Source: DASRTE01 sp035253685
GTDB lineage: Bacteria > Actinomycetota > Actinomycetes > Jiangellales > Jiangellaceae
NCBI GenBank assembly: GCA_035253685.1
Contig: DATFBR010000300.1
Span: 1 to 10,347 of the forward strand
Direction of reading: 5' to 3'
DNA: 10,347 nt
Shown: positions 1 to 6,800 of the stretch, piece after piece
How positions within the stretch are numbered: position 1 is the stretch's first letter
Layout of the letters: the number at the start of each line of letters is the position of its first letter
Translations under genes and position numbers: made by a program
Notes under the pieces: model-generated
Database searches by the model: none
What the model saw: only the letters and a program-made list of their open reading frames with translations
Told to the model about the DNA's origin: nothing

Positions 1-123
1 CTCGGCCGCGGCGTCCGCATCTGGGACGGCCTGGAGGCCCTCGAGGATGCCTACGACGTCGAGGCGGTCTCCTCGCCCAGCGGCGTCACCCACCTCACGT
101 TCACGCGGAAGGTCGTCTCGTGA
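1..123 (+). CDS. C-terminal end of a dihydrofolate reductase / RibD C-terminal family protein (partial)
   Basis: The window opens inside this gene; 40 codons remain before the TGA at 121-123. The visible protein reads LGRGVRIWDGLEALEDAY, then ends in a THLTFTRK strand. A glycine-rich turn followed by (L/I)(F/W)DGL and a last β-strand of the type THxxxxR is the usual ending of the RibD C-terminal / dihydrofolate-reductase-like fold, which normally runs 180-200 residues and binds NADPH. The N-terminal part with the SLDG and GxxTY motifs is outside the window, so the substrate cannot be judged. It converges on the reductase-like gene at 259-840 and shares its ending pattern (PIFHG there, RIWDG here). 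The family call is fairly safe; the reaction is unknown, as it is for most stand-alone members. Confidence 0.7.
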   Translation, partial: LGRGVRIWDGLEALEDAYDVEAVSSPSGVTHLTFTRKVVS

Positions 124-163
124 ACGCCGACACCGAACCGCACGTGCGCCGGCGCTGGCTGGC

Positions 164-200
164 GTCAAGACCGTTCGTCCGGTGGACGCTGCGTCTTGAC
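164..200. terminator. Hairpin between convergent genes, probable bidirectional terminator
   Basis: The outer arms GTCAAGAC (164-171) and GTCTTGAC (193-200) are perfect complements. Inside them, CGTCC (176-180) and GGACG (184-188) pair around a GGT triloop, leaving a symmetric 4/4 internal loop. This gives 13 base pairs in a 37-base element. It lies 41 bases after the plus-strand stop at 123 and 59 bases before the minus-strand stop at 259, where a terminator serving both genes would be expected. There is no U-run on either strand, which is common for actinobacterial terminators. Function is inferred from position and symmetry. Confidence 0.55.
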
Positions 201-258
201 CATCGATCGCACCGGCGCTGGATGGCGGCTTTCGAGTCCGCGCGTAGTGTGGAGGGGG

Positions 259-840
259 TCAATGGAGTGTTGGTCGGTAGATGAGCTCTTGGATGTGACC
301 GTCGAGTGTCCGGGTCTCGAGCAGCTCCAGGTCGAAGTCGGCTGCACCGTGGAAGATCGGGTCCGCTCCGGTCTGACCGGTGATGACAGGGAAGAGCGTC
401 ACCTGCACGCGGTCGACCAGGCCGGCGCCCATCAGCGCACGGTTCATCGACAGGCTGCCGTGCGAGCGCAACGGTAGCTCGGACTGCTCCTTGAGCCGGG
501 CGACGACATCGACGGCATCACCGCTCACGACGGTCGCGTCCGGCCAGTCGAGGGGGCCTTTCAGCGTGGTCGACACCACCGTTGCCGGCAGGCTCCTCAT
601 CCGGGTGACCCAGGGGTCCCGCACCTCGGACTCCTCGGTGCTCGAGGCCAGCATCCGGGCGAATGCCCGATACGTGTTCGCCCCGAAGACCATCCGCTGC
701 TCCGCGCCGTACAAGGCAAGGCGGTGGTCGAGCAACTCGGGTCCTTGCTTGCCCCAGTAGCCGCCCCAGTTGGCGCCGGGACCGACGGACCCGTAGCCGT
801 CGAGGCTGGAAAAGACGTCGAAGGTGTAGATGGCGGTCAT
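259..840 (-). CDS. Dihydrofolate reductase / RibD C-terminal family protein, 193 aa
   Basis: The protein has the features of the RibD C-terminal / DHFR-like fold in order. These are an N-terminal β-strand leading into SSLDGYG (about residues 11-17), the MVFGANTYR segment (about 50-58, the GxxTY nucleotide-binding region), VVSGDAVDVVARLKE (about 104-118), HGSLSMNRALMGAGLVDR (about 127-144), and the FPVITG...PIFHG ending (about 150-164). Its length is typical of the family. The ATG is preceded by GAGGGG at a normal distance (minus strand, about 847-852), which fixes the start. The gene at 1075-1650 on the same strand is a clear paralogue with the same motif order. Members are presumed NAD(P)H-dependent reductases in the cytoplasm, but most of these single-domain proteins have no known substrate. 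It is not a true FolA and not a full RibD, because the deaminase domain is absent. Confidence 0.85.
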   Translation of the reverse strand: MTAIYTFDVFSSLDGYGSVGPGANWGGYWGKQGPELLDHRLALYGAEQRMVFGANTYRAFARMLASSTEESEVRDPWVTRMRSLPATVVSTTLKGPLDWPDATVVSGDAVDVVARLKEQSELPLRSHGSLSMNRALMGAGLVDRVQVTLFPVITGQTGADPIFHGAADFDLELLETRTLDGHIQELIYRPTLH

Positions 841-1074
841 GTCGTCCCCTCGTGTGCCGTTGGTCGGTGTGGGTCAAGACTCGGACCAGCTGCGAAACTC
901 ATCGCCGGGGACTGGCCCCAGTCGTTGTGCATGCCCTACCGCTGCGTCACGCCAGATGACCTCGCGCGGTGTACATCCGACCGACGTGGAGGACGTTCGA
1001 GGCACCGGCCCTGGGGTCAATGAAACAAGCAGCCGGGATCCGACCGGGGGCCCGGCGGCTTGGAGGACGGACGC
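841..1074. other. Intergenic gap between the two reductase-like genes
   Basis: No coding sequence is supported here. On the minus strand it holds the GAGGGG ribosome binding site of the 259-840 gene. Upstream of that is a GTCTTGACC stretch (about 872-880) whose TTGACC could act as a -35 box, but no convincing TANNNT -10 box follows at 16-19 bases. The same GTCTTGACC string occurs at 193-201 in the convergent-gene hairpin. Nothing else recognisable was seen. Confidence 0.4.
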
Positions 1075-1650
1075 TCAGGACGTGCCGGGTGGGCCGTGCA
1101 GAACCCTCGGCACGTACTCGACCAGCTGGATCTGGCCGTCGAAGGTGCGGCTGTCCACCATGTCGAGGGCAACATCGGGGTAGCCGTCATAGATCCGTTC
1201 CTGGCCGGTGGCGCCAGTGATGACCGGGAACATCACCACCCGGAACCGGTCGACAAGGCCGGCTACCAGCAGCGAGCGGCACAAAGTGAGGCTGCCGATG
1301 GTGCGCATCGACCGGTCGCCATTCTCCTTCATCTCCCGCACCGCATCGGCCGCATCGCCGCTGACCAGCGTCGAGTTCTCCCACTCCAGCGGCTCGGTCA
1401 GCGTGCTGGAGAAGACCACCTTCGAGAGGCCGCCGAGCACGTCCGTCCCTGGCTCGCCCTCCTTCGTGAAGCCGTACATGAGCCGGTAGGTGTTCGCCCC
1501 CATCAGGACCAGGTGGTCCCCCTCGGGGTTCTCGCCGAGCCAGGCGAGGTACTCCGGCCCTTCCAAGCCCCACCAGCCCGGCCAGCCCTCGGCGGACGCG
1601 TACCCGTCGAGCGAGGTGATGAAGTCGACGACAAGCTCAGGCACCTGCAT
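1075..1650 (-). CDS. Dihydrofolate reductase / RibD C-terminal family protein, about 191 aa
   Basis: This is a second complete member of the same family, paralogous to the gene at 259-840. Shared blocks are ITSLDGYAS, LVLMGANTYRLMYGF, TLVSGDAADAVREMKE, IGSLTLCRSLLVAGLVDR and FPVITGATGQERIYDG. Two starts are possible. The ATG at 1663-1665 has only a weak upstream AGGG. The ATG at 1648-1650 is preceded by GAGGGAGGA and yields an N-terminus (MQVPELVVDFITSLDG) that matches family members better, so the shorter form is chosen. A 234-base gap separates it from the next gene on this strand, so the two may have separate promoters. The tail LHGPPGTS extends a few residues past the usual last strand. 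It is probably a cytoplasmic NADPH-dependent reductase of unknown substrate. Confidence 0.82.
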   Translation of the reverse strand: MQVPELVVDFITSLDGYASAEGWPGWWGLEGPEYLAWLGENPEGDHLVLMGANTYRLMYGFTKEGEPGTDVLGGLSKVVFSSTLTEPLEWENSTLVSGDAADAVREMKENGDRSMRTIGSLTLCRSLLVAGLVDRFRVVMFPVITGATGQERIYDGYPDVALDMVDSRTFDGQIQLVEYVPRVLHGPPGTS

Positions 1651-1908
1651 TCCTCCCTCTTGCATTGACCACTCTGCCCTGGGTGGCCCCGGCCAACCCG
1701 CCTAGCGCCAGGAGCGGCGCGTTGATCGCAGGCAATACTCCCAGACGTCGGCATTGCGCAACTCGAGCAGCCCGCCGCTGGCTCGGTATCCGTCGTTCAC
1801 GCTCTCCTCGCCGCGAAGTGGCGCGTGCTCGCCCGGTGACGGCAGGTATCGAGCGCGTCATTCCGCCGCGTAATGGAACGAACCACGATTGTGCGCTGGG
1901 CCATGCCG
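1651..1908. other. Intergenic stretch with no supported gene
   Basis: Open frames cross this region on both strands, but none has actinobacterial third-position bias and none of the translations is recognisable. A good Shine-Dalgarno-like AGGAGG lies on the minus strand five bases before an ATG at 1922-1924. The 95-codon frame it would start has only roughly 55% G/C in third positions and runs into the start of the 1075-1650 gene, so it is not called. The stretch also carries the degenerate copy of the element at 1855-1870. Confidence 0.4.
1855..1870. repeat. 16-base copy of the hairpin element found after the tricorn gene
   Basis: GCGTCATTCCGCCGCG here is identical to 6804-6819. After one inserted T the match continues for four more bases (AATG). 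At 6804 the sequence forms a perfect 9-bp hairpin. Here the right arm has decayed, so only CATT/AATG still pairs. It is probably a worn copy of a dispersed intergenic hairpin element or terminator. Confidence 0.4.
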
Positions 1909-2113
1909 TCACGTGTGCGGGCATGACACCCTCCTCAGGCTGAGCACAACGAACACCGACCGGGCCCGTGGCTGCTCGGTTGCGACCAGGTCCTCGATGG
2001 AAGCCACCCGCGTCACCGTCTGTGCATTGCCGCCAGCTCGAGGTCCACGGTGAGCAGCGCGTCGGCCTGAAGGTGGGCAATCGGCCCGAGGTCGGCCGGC
2101 GCGTTGTGCGAAA
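1909..2113 (-). pseudogene. Frameshifted remnant resembling the C-terminus of a PIN-domain (VapC-like) protein
   Basis: On the minus strand, one frame reads ADLGPIAHLQADALLTVDLE then LAAMHRR and a stop at 2013-2015. A second frame picks up with VTRVASIEDLVATEQ and continues to a stop at 1909-1911. Joined, the two pieces resemble the end of a PIN-domain ribonuclease: an ADALLTxD strand with its acidic residue, a short helix, then a V(A/V)SIEDL strand. A small frameshift around 2010-2025 would explain the break. The N-terminal part, with the first catalytic Asp, is missing; it would have lain where the divergent gene at 2123 now begins. No antitoxin partner is visible. The family assignment rests on pattern resemblance over about 50 residues and is tentative. 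Confidence 0.35.
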
Positions 2114-2122
2114 CTCGAGGAG

Positions 2123-3076
2123 ATGCAGACACGCTCGGGTGACTTCGAGTTGACGATGGACGAGCTGCGGGCGATTGCCGGGTATGCCGTGGCGTGCGCC
2201 GAACCTGCACTCGGCCTCTTCCAGAAAGCCCGTCCCGATGACCCTCGCCCCGCGGCGGCTCTCCAAGCCGCGCGAGTCTTCGCTGAGGGGGCGCGCCGGT
2301 CGCGCCTCCAACGGACTGCCGCGGCCGACGCCCACCGCGCAGCGAGGGACGCTACGAGCGAAGCCGCAGGGCACGCAGCGAGCGCTGCACGAGATGCCGC
2401 CGCGGCGGCATACCTCCATCCGCTGGCGAAGGCGACGCAGGTGCGCCACATCCTGGGGTCGGCCGCCCATGCCGCCCGGGCGGCCGAGCTCGCACGGGGC
2501 GATGACCCGGTGGTCGCGGAGTACGTGATCACCGCCGCGGCCAAGCGAGCCATGCCGGTCGTCCTTGACGTGCTGACCCGCTATCCGCGCGTGCCGGAAG
2601 GACGCAGCAGGGTCGCGGTCCTCATGGAACGGCTCGACAGCCTGCTTCGGGATCCACCTCCGACGCCGCGCGTGGTCGACGACCCCGGGCCGTTCTTTCA
2701 CGGGACCAAAGCCGACCTGCGTCCGGGTGACCTGCTCACACCGGGCTGGCGGTCGAACTACGGTTCGGGGCGTCAGGCCAAACACATCTACCTGACGGCC
2801 ACGCGCGAGGGCGCGCCACTGGCTGCCGAGCTCGCTCGCGGCGAGGGGCCCGGACGGGTATTCCGGGTCGAGCCACTCGGCACGATCGAAGACGACCCGA
2901 ACGTCACCGACAAGCGCTTCCCCGGGAACCCGACCCGGTCCTACCGAACGACTGAGCCACTGCGGGTCGTCGAAGAGATCGCGGGCTGGAAGCGTCCTCC
3001 GCCGGAGATGATCCAGCAGATGCGCGAGCGCATGGCCGAACTGGCTGAGCTCGGTATCGAAGCGATGGACGACTGA
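2123..3076 (+). CDS. arr: Imm5-like putative immunity domain fused to rifampin ADP-ribosyltransferase (Arr), 317 aa
   Basis: The protein has two parts. Residues about 8-180 are an alanine-rich, all-helical domain with the run LHPLAKATQVRHILGSAAHA. This is the pattern of 'putative immunity protein' / Imm5-like domains of actinobacteria. Residues about 189-317 are a complete Arr, the enzyme that inactivates rifamycins by transferring ADP-ribose from NAD+ to the drug's ansa-chain hydroxyl. Visible Arr landmarks are FFHGTKADLRPGDLLTPGW (His193), KHIYLTAT (Tyr223), and EDDPNVTDKRFPGNPTRSYR (Asp257/258), followed by EPLRVV and the C-terminal helix. These match the His/Tyr/Asp positions of the Arr active site. 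Arr alone is usually about 140 residues, so the first ~185 are extra. GAGGAG touches the ATG directly, closer than usual; in-frame TTG at 2150 or ATG at 2156 are alternatives. An in-frame internal GTG at 2672 lacks a ribosome binding site. The enzyme call is strong; the role of the N-terminal domain is unknown. Confidence 0.85.
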   Translation: MQTRSGDFELTMDELRAIAGYAVACAEPALGLFQKARPDDPRPAAALQAARVFAEGARRSRLQRTAAADAHRAARDATSEAAGHAASAARDAAAAAYLHPLAKATQVRHILGSAAHAARAAELARGDDPVVAEYVITAAAKRAMPVVLDVLTRYPRVPEGRSRVAVLMERLDSLLRDPPPTPRVVDDPGPFFHGTKADLRPGDLLTPGWRSNYGSGRQAKHIYLTATREGAPLAAELARGEGPGRVFRVEPLGTIEDDPNVTDKRFPGNPTRSYRTTEPLRVVEEIAGWKRPPPEMIQQMRERMAELAELGIEAMDD

Positions 3077-3105
3077 CGGCGGCGGCTCCACCACTTTTCA
3101 GCCCC

Positions 3106-3175
3106 GGGCGATTCTGAGACTCGTGGTGCTGCGTCGGGCGGTTCTGAGACACGGCTCTGCGAGCGTTCCTGAGGC
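3106..3175. repeat. Three diverged direct repeats, probable insertion-sequence end remnant
   Basis: GGGCGATTCTGAGAC (3106-3120) and GGGCGGTTCTGAGAC (3136-3150) differ at one base and start 30 bases apart. A third, weaker copy, GAGCGTTCCTGAGGC (3161-3175), follows 25 bases on. The first and third copies also share a downstream GTGGTG. Several short repeats stacked at one end are typical of IS21-type elements (multiple terminal repeats), where they bind transposase. No transposase frame and no opposite end are present. The array directly abuts the point where the oxidoreductase fragment at 3192-3293 loses its homology, which supports an old insertion followed by deletion. The IS family is an inference. 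Confidence 0.45.
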
Positions 3176-3191
3176 AGGTGGTGGGGGATGT

Positions 3192-3293
3192 CGGGCCGAA
3201 AACGACCACCTCGTCCACGTCAGATCGTTGCGCGTAGACCGCGGCATGAGCCTGACCAAACCCGGTCCCCAGCAGTGCAACCTTCTTGATCAT
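3192..3293 (-). pseudogene. N-terminal fragment of a Gfo/Idh/MocA-type NAD(P)-dependent oxidoreductase
   Basis: The minus strand carries a perfect ribosome binding site (AAGGAGG, five bases before the ATG at 3291-3293) and then about 33 codons reading VALLGTGFGQAHAAVYAQR followed by SDVDEVVVFG. This is the start of a Rossmann-fold oxidoreductase: GxGxxG dinucleotide loop, helix with H, then the second strand ending in an acidic/aromatic turn. Family members are about 330-380 residues. After VVVFG the frame runs into the direct repeats at 3106-3175 and then antisense of the Arr gene, with no further homology. The gene was therefore cut off, apparently by an insertion or rearrangement. The intact start suggests the event is fairly recent. 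Confidence 0.7.
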
Positions 3294-3482
3294 TGCCTCC
3301 TTCCGCGGGCGGGCGACCTGTCCCCGCCGACCATGCGAGGGCGAGGCGCGCGACCACCACGCTCGGCGGCGTCTAGGACAATTCCCGTCCGCAGGCACAA
3401 CGATCGGTGCCGGCAAGGACCCGACGGACTGCGCCACGGGCCGAAGGGCTTGCCCACAGCGCCGCCCAATAGCCTCCAAGGC
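3294..3482. other. Divergent upstream region of the tricorn gene and the broken oxidoreductase gene
   Basis: This 189-base gap holds the AAGGAGG site of the minus-strand fragment at its left edge. It should also contain divergent promoters. No promoter with both boxes could be picked with confidence. The tricorn start is preceded only by a weak CCAAGG. Confidence 0.35.
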
Positions 3483-6400
3483 ATGACTCGATCCGGCCGG
3501 TACCTCCGTTTCCCATCCGTTCGCGGCGACGGTGTCGCCTTCGTCGCCGACGACGACGTCTGGCTCGCCACCGCCGACGGTGGCGCGGCTGCGCGGCTGA
3601 CCGCTGACCGGGCGCCGGTGGCGCACACCCGGCTCTCCCCCGACGCAGACCGGGTGGCCTACACCAGCCGCCGCGACGGCGCGCCGGAGGTGCATGTCGT
3701 GGACGTTGGCGGCGGACCACCGCGCCGTCTGACGTACTGGGGGTCGGACTTCACCCGCACGCTGGGGTGGACCGGCGACGGGCGGGTCCTCGCGGCCTCC
3801 GCGGTGGCCGAGCCGTTCCGCAGCCGCACCTGGGCGTACGCTGTGCCGCTCGACGGCGGGCCGCCGGAACGCCTGCCCTACGGTCCGGTCAACGCGGTGG
3901 CGGGACCGGGTCCCGGTGGCGCCGTCGTCGTGGGCGTCCACGGGAACCGGCGCGGAGCCGCGGCGTGGAAGCGCTACCGCGGCGGGACCGCCGGCCAGCT
4001 CTGGATCGACTCGGACGGCAGCGGCACCTTCAGCCGCCTGCTGGCCGATCTCGGCGGGCAGCTGGAGGACCCGGCCTGGTTCGGCGACCGGCTGGTGTTC
4101 GTGTCCGACCACGAGGGCTACGGCAACATCTACTCCTGCCGCGCCGACGGCGGCGACCTGCAGCGGCACACCGACCACGGCGACTTCTACGCGCGGGCGG
4201 CGCACTCCGACGGTCGCCGGGTCGTGTACCAGTGCGCGGGCGAGCTATGGCTGCTCGACGAGCTCAGCGCCACCGTGGAGCCGCACCGGCTGGAGTACAC
4301 CCTCGGCGGATCGGGCTCCGGCCTGGCCCGGTTCGCGGTCGACGCCGCCGCCAACCTGACCGCCATCGCGCCGGACCGCACCGGCCGGGCCAGTGCGATC
4401 GAGGTTCGCGGCACCGTGCACTGGGTGGCGCACCGCGACGGGCCGGCGCGGCAGCTTGCCGGGGCGCCGGGTATCCGGCACCGGCTGCCCCGCGTGCTCG
4501 GCGGTGCCGTCCCCACGGCCGCCCCCGACCAGGGTGCCGCCACGACCGATGCCGACGACAGCGTGATGACCACTGACCAGGGCAGCGTCGTCGTGGTCAC
4601 CGACGCCGACGGCGACGACGCGCTGGAGATCATGTCCCTCGACGGGCAGACCCCGCCGCGGCGGGTCGCCGGCGGCCGGTTGGGCCGGGTCCTCGACCTG
4701 GCCGCGTCCCCGGACGGGCGGCTTGTCGCGGCCGCCAGTCACGACGGCCGGGTCCTGCTGGTCGAGGTCGGTTCCGGCGAGGTCCGCCAGGTCGACGCCA
4801 CCGCCGACGGCGACGCCGGCGGGCTGGCCTTCTCGCCGGACTCGCGTTGGCTTGCCTGGTCACATCCCGGACCCGATCCGCTGCGGCAGATCCGGCTGGC
4901 ACCCGTGGACGGCGGCGAGGTGATCGAGGCGACGTCGCTGCGTTTCACCGACACCGAGCCGGTCTTCACCCTCGACGGCAAGCACCTTGCGTTCTTGTCG
5001 GTGCGCACGCTGGACCCGGTGTACGACGCGTTCGTGTTCGACATGTCGTTCCTCGCCGGTACCCGGCCGTACCTGCTGCCGCTCGCGCAACGGACCCCGT
5101 CGCCGTTCGATCCCAGTCCTCGGGGCCGGCCGATGTCCACCGACGGCGAGAGGCGCCCGGACGGGGACAAGCCTGCCAGCACCACGATCCCGGAGACCAC
5201 CGTGGACGCCGAGGGCCTCAACGAACGGCTGGTGCCGGTGCCGGTGCCGGCGGGCAACTACTCGCGGCTGCGGGCGGCCCGCGGTGGTCTTCTGTGGATG
5301 CTGGACCCGCTGGTCGGCGTGCTCGGTGACGCCCTGCCCAAGCCCGGCGACAAGCCGCGCTCGCAGGTGCAGCGGTACGACCTCGAGGAACTGCGCCTGA
5401 CCACGCTGGACGAGAAGGTGGACGGCATCGAGGTCAGCGGCGACGGCCGGTGGCTGCTGGTGCGCGACGAGTCGGCGCTGCGGGTCATCCCCGCCGACCA
5501 CAAGGTCCCCGACGGTGAGGAGGGCAAGACCGAACGGGTCGACGCGGACCTGGACCGGATCCGGGTCGAGATCGACCCGCTGGCCGAGTGGCAGCAGATG
5601 TACGCCGAGGCCGGCCGGCTCATGGGCGACCACTTCTGGATCGCCGACATGGGCGGAGTGGACTGGGCGGCGGTGCAAGAGCGGTACCGGCCGGTGCTGG
5701 CGCGGATCGGGACCCGTGACGACCTGTCCGAGCTGCTGTGGGAGCTGCAGGGCGAGCTCGGCTCGTCGCACGCGTACGAGATGCCGCCGGAACGCGACGT
5801 GGAGAAGAGCCGCCGGCTGGGCCTGCTCGGCGCGGACCTGGCTCCGGACGCGGACGGGACCTGGCGGGTCCCCCGGGTTGTGCCGGGCGAGTCGTCTGCG
5901 CCGGCGGCCCGCTCGCCGCTGGCCGCGCCGGGCGTCGGGGTCCAGCCGGGCGACGCGATCCTGGCCGTCGGCGGTCGTCCGGTCGACCCGCTGTCCGGTC
6001 CGGCGGCGTTGCTCGTCGGTGCGGCGGAGACTCCGGTCGAGCTCACCATCGCACCGGCCGACGGGTCCGCGCAGCGGCACGTGGTCGTGGTCCCGCTGCC
6101 GAACGAAATGCCGCTGCGTTACCAGGACTGGGTGGCGGGGCGGCGCGCCCGCGTCCACGCGGCGTCGGACGGCCGCGCCGGGTACCTGCACATCCCGGAC
6201 ATGGTGGCCAGCGGCTGGGCGCAGCTGCACCGCGACCTGCGGGTGGAGGTGACCCGCGACTGCCTGATCGTCGACGTACGGGACAACAACGGCGGGCACG
6301 TCTCATCGCTGGTGCTGGAGAAGCTGGCCCGGACCGTGCAAGGCTGGGGCACGGTGCGGCACATGCGGCCGATGCCCTACCCGGAGGACGCTCCCCGCGG

Positions 6401-6800
6401 GCCGTTGGTGGCCGTCACCAACGAGCAGGCCGGCTCGGACGGCGACATCGTCACCGCGATGATCCGCCAGCTTGGCCTCGGCCCGGTCGTCGGGACCCGC
6501 ACCTGGGGCGGGGTGATCGGGATCGACATGCGGTACAAGCTGGTCGACGGGACGGTCGTCACCCAACCGCGATACTCGTTCTGGTTCACCGACGCCGGCT
6601 GGGGCGTGGAGAACTACGGCGTCGAGCCCGACGTCGAGGTACCGTTCCCGCCGCACTCCTGGGCGGCCGGCGACGACCCACAGCTCGACGCTGCCGTGGC
6701 GCTCGCGCTCGAGCGGCTGGCGGAGCACCCGCCGGCCACGCCGCCGGACACCACCGACCGGCCGAACCGCGCCGCCCCCTCGCTGCCAGCCCGTCACTGA
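3483..6800 (+). CDS. Tricorn protease homologue (peptidase family S41), 1105 aa
   Basis: Tricorn is a large cytoplasmic serine peptidase that trims oligopeptides released by the proteasome or other ATP-dependent proteases. Length (1105 aa) fits the family (about 1070 in Thermoplasma). The order is complete. It begins with an N-terminal β-propeller (from YLRFPSVRGDGVAFVADDDV, residues 7-26, to about 310). A second propeller follows to about 690, ending before the helical C1 domain (WQQMYAEAGRLMGDHFW). A PDZ domain (GVQPGDAILAVGGRPV, about 818-833) and the C2 catalytic domain complete it. Catalytic residues are visible at the expected offsets: Ser762-His763 in GSSHAYE, nucleophile Ser985 and the specificity Asp986 in AGSDGD, and Glu1043 in VENYG, matching Thermoplasma S745/H746, S965/D966 and E1023. 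There is no signal peptide. The open frame continues upstream of 3483 but overlaps the oxidoreductase fragment, and the family N-terminus begins at this ATG. A Pro-rich tail (PPATPPDTTDRP) extends the C-terminus. Confidence 0.92.
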   Translation: MTRSGRYLRFPSVRGDGVAFVADDDVWLATADGGAAARLTADRAPVAHTRLSPDADRVAYTSRRDGAPEVHVVDVGGGPPRRLTYWGSDFTRTLGWTGDGRVLAASAVAEPFRSRTWAYAVPLDGGPPERLPYGPVNAVAGPGPGGAVVVGVHGNRRGAAAWKRYRGGTAGQLWIDSDGSGTFSRLLADLGGQLEDPAWFGDRLVFVSDHEGYGNIYSCRADGGDLQRHTDHGDFYARAAHSDGRRVVYQCAGELWLLDELSATVEPHRLEYTLGGSGSGLARFAVDAAANLTAIAPDRTGRASAIEVRGTVHWVAHRDGPARQLAGAPGIRHRLPRVLGGAVPTAAPDQGAATTDADDSVMTTDQGSVVVVTDADGDDALEIMSLDGQTPPRRVAGGRLGRVLDLAASPDGRLVAAASHDGRVLLVEVGSGEVRQVDATADGDAGGLAFSPDSRWLAWSHPGPDPLRQIRLAPVDGGEVIEATSLRFTDTEPVFTLDGKHLAFLSVRTLDPVYDAFVFDMSFLAGTRPYLLPLAQRTPSPFDPSPRGRPMSTDGERRPDGDKPASTTIPETTVDAEGLNERLVPVPVPAGNYSRLRAARGGLLWMLDPLVGVLGDALPKPGDKPRSQVQRYDLEELRLTTLDEKVDGIEVSGDGRWLLVRDESALRVIPADHKVPDGEEGKTERVDADLDRIRVEIDPLAEWQQMYAEAGRLMGDHFWIADMGGVDWAAVQERYRPVLARIGTRDDLSELLWELQGELGSSHAYEMPPERDVEKSRRLGLLGADLAPDADGTWRVPRVVPGESSAPAARSPLAAPGVGVQPGDAILAVGGRPVDPLSGPAALLVGAAETPVELTIAPADGSAQRHVVVVPLPNEMPLRYQDWVAGRRARVHAASDGRAGYLHIPDMVASGWAQLHRDLRVEVTRDCLIVDVRDNNGGHVSSLVLEKLARTVQGWGTVRHMRPMPYPEDAPRGPLVAVTNEQAGSDGDIVTAMIRQLGLGPVVGTRTWGGVIGIDMRYKLVDGTVVTQPRYSFWFTDAGWGVENYGVEPDVEVPFPPHSWAAGDDPQLDAAVALALERLAEHPPATPPDTTDRPNRAAPSLPARH

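Noticed and set aside
1637..1924. Minus-strand 95-codon frame with a good AGGAGG five bases before its ATG
   Set aside because: Third-position G/C is only about 55%, unlike the real genes here. The protein is unrecognisable and Arg/Ala-rich, and the frame overlaps the start of the 1075-1650 gene. It may keep the start site of a lost gene.
1873..1926. 17-codon plus-strand micro-frame (MERTTIVRWAMPSRVRA)
   Set aside because: Too short, no ribosome binding site, no recognisable family.
1637..3094. Long minus-strand frame opposite the Arr fusion gene
   Set aside because: It is the antisense of a clearly recognised gene; long antisense frames are routine at this GC content.
3123..3482. Upstream extension of the tricorn frame
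   Set aside because: It runs through the IS-like repeats and antisense of the oxidoreductase fragment. Tricorn homologues begin at the residues encoded from 3483.
4860..6299. 479-codon minus-strand frame inside the tricorn gene
   Set aside because: Antisense shadow; His/Arg-rich composition with no motifs.
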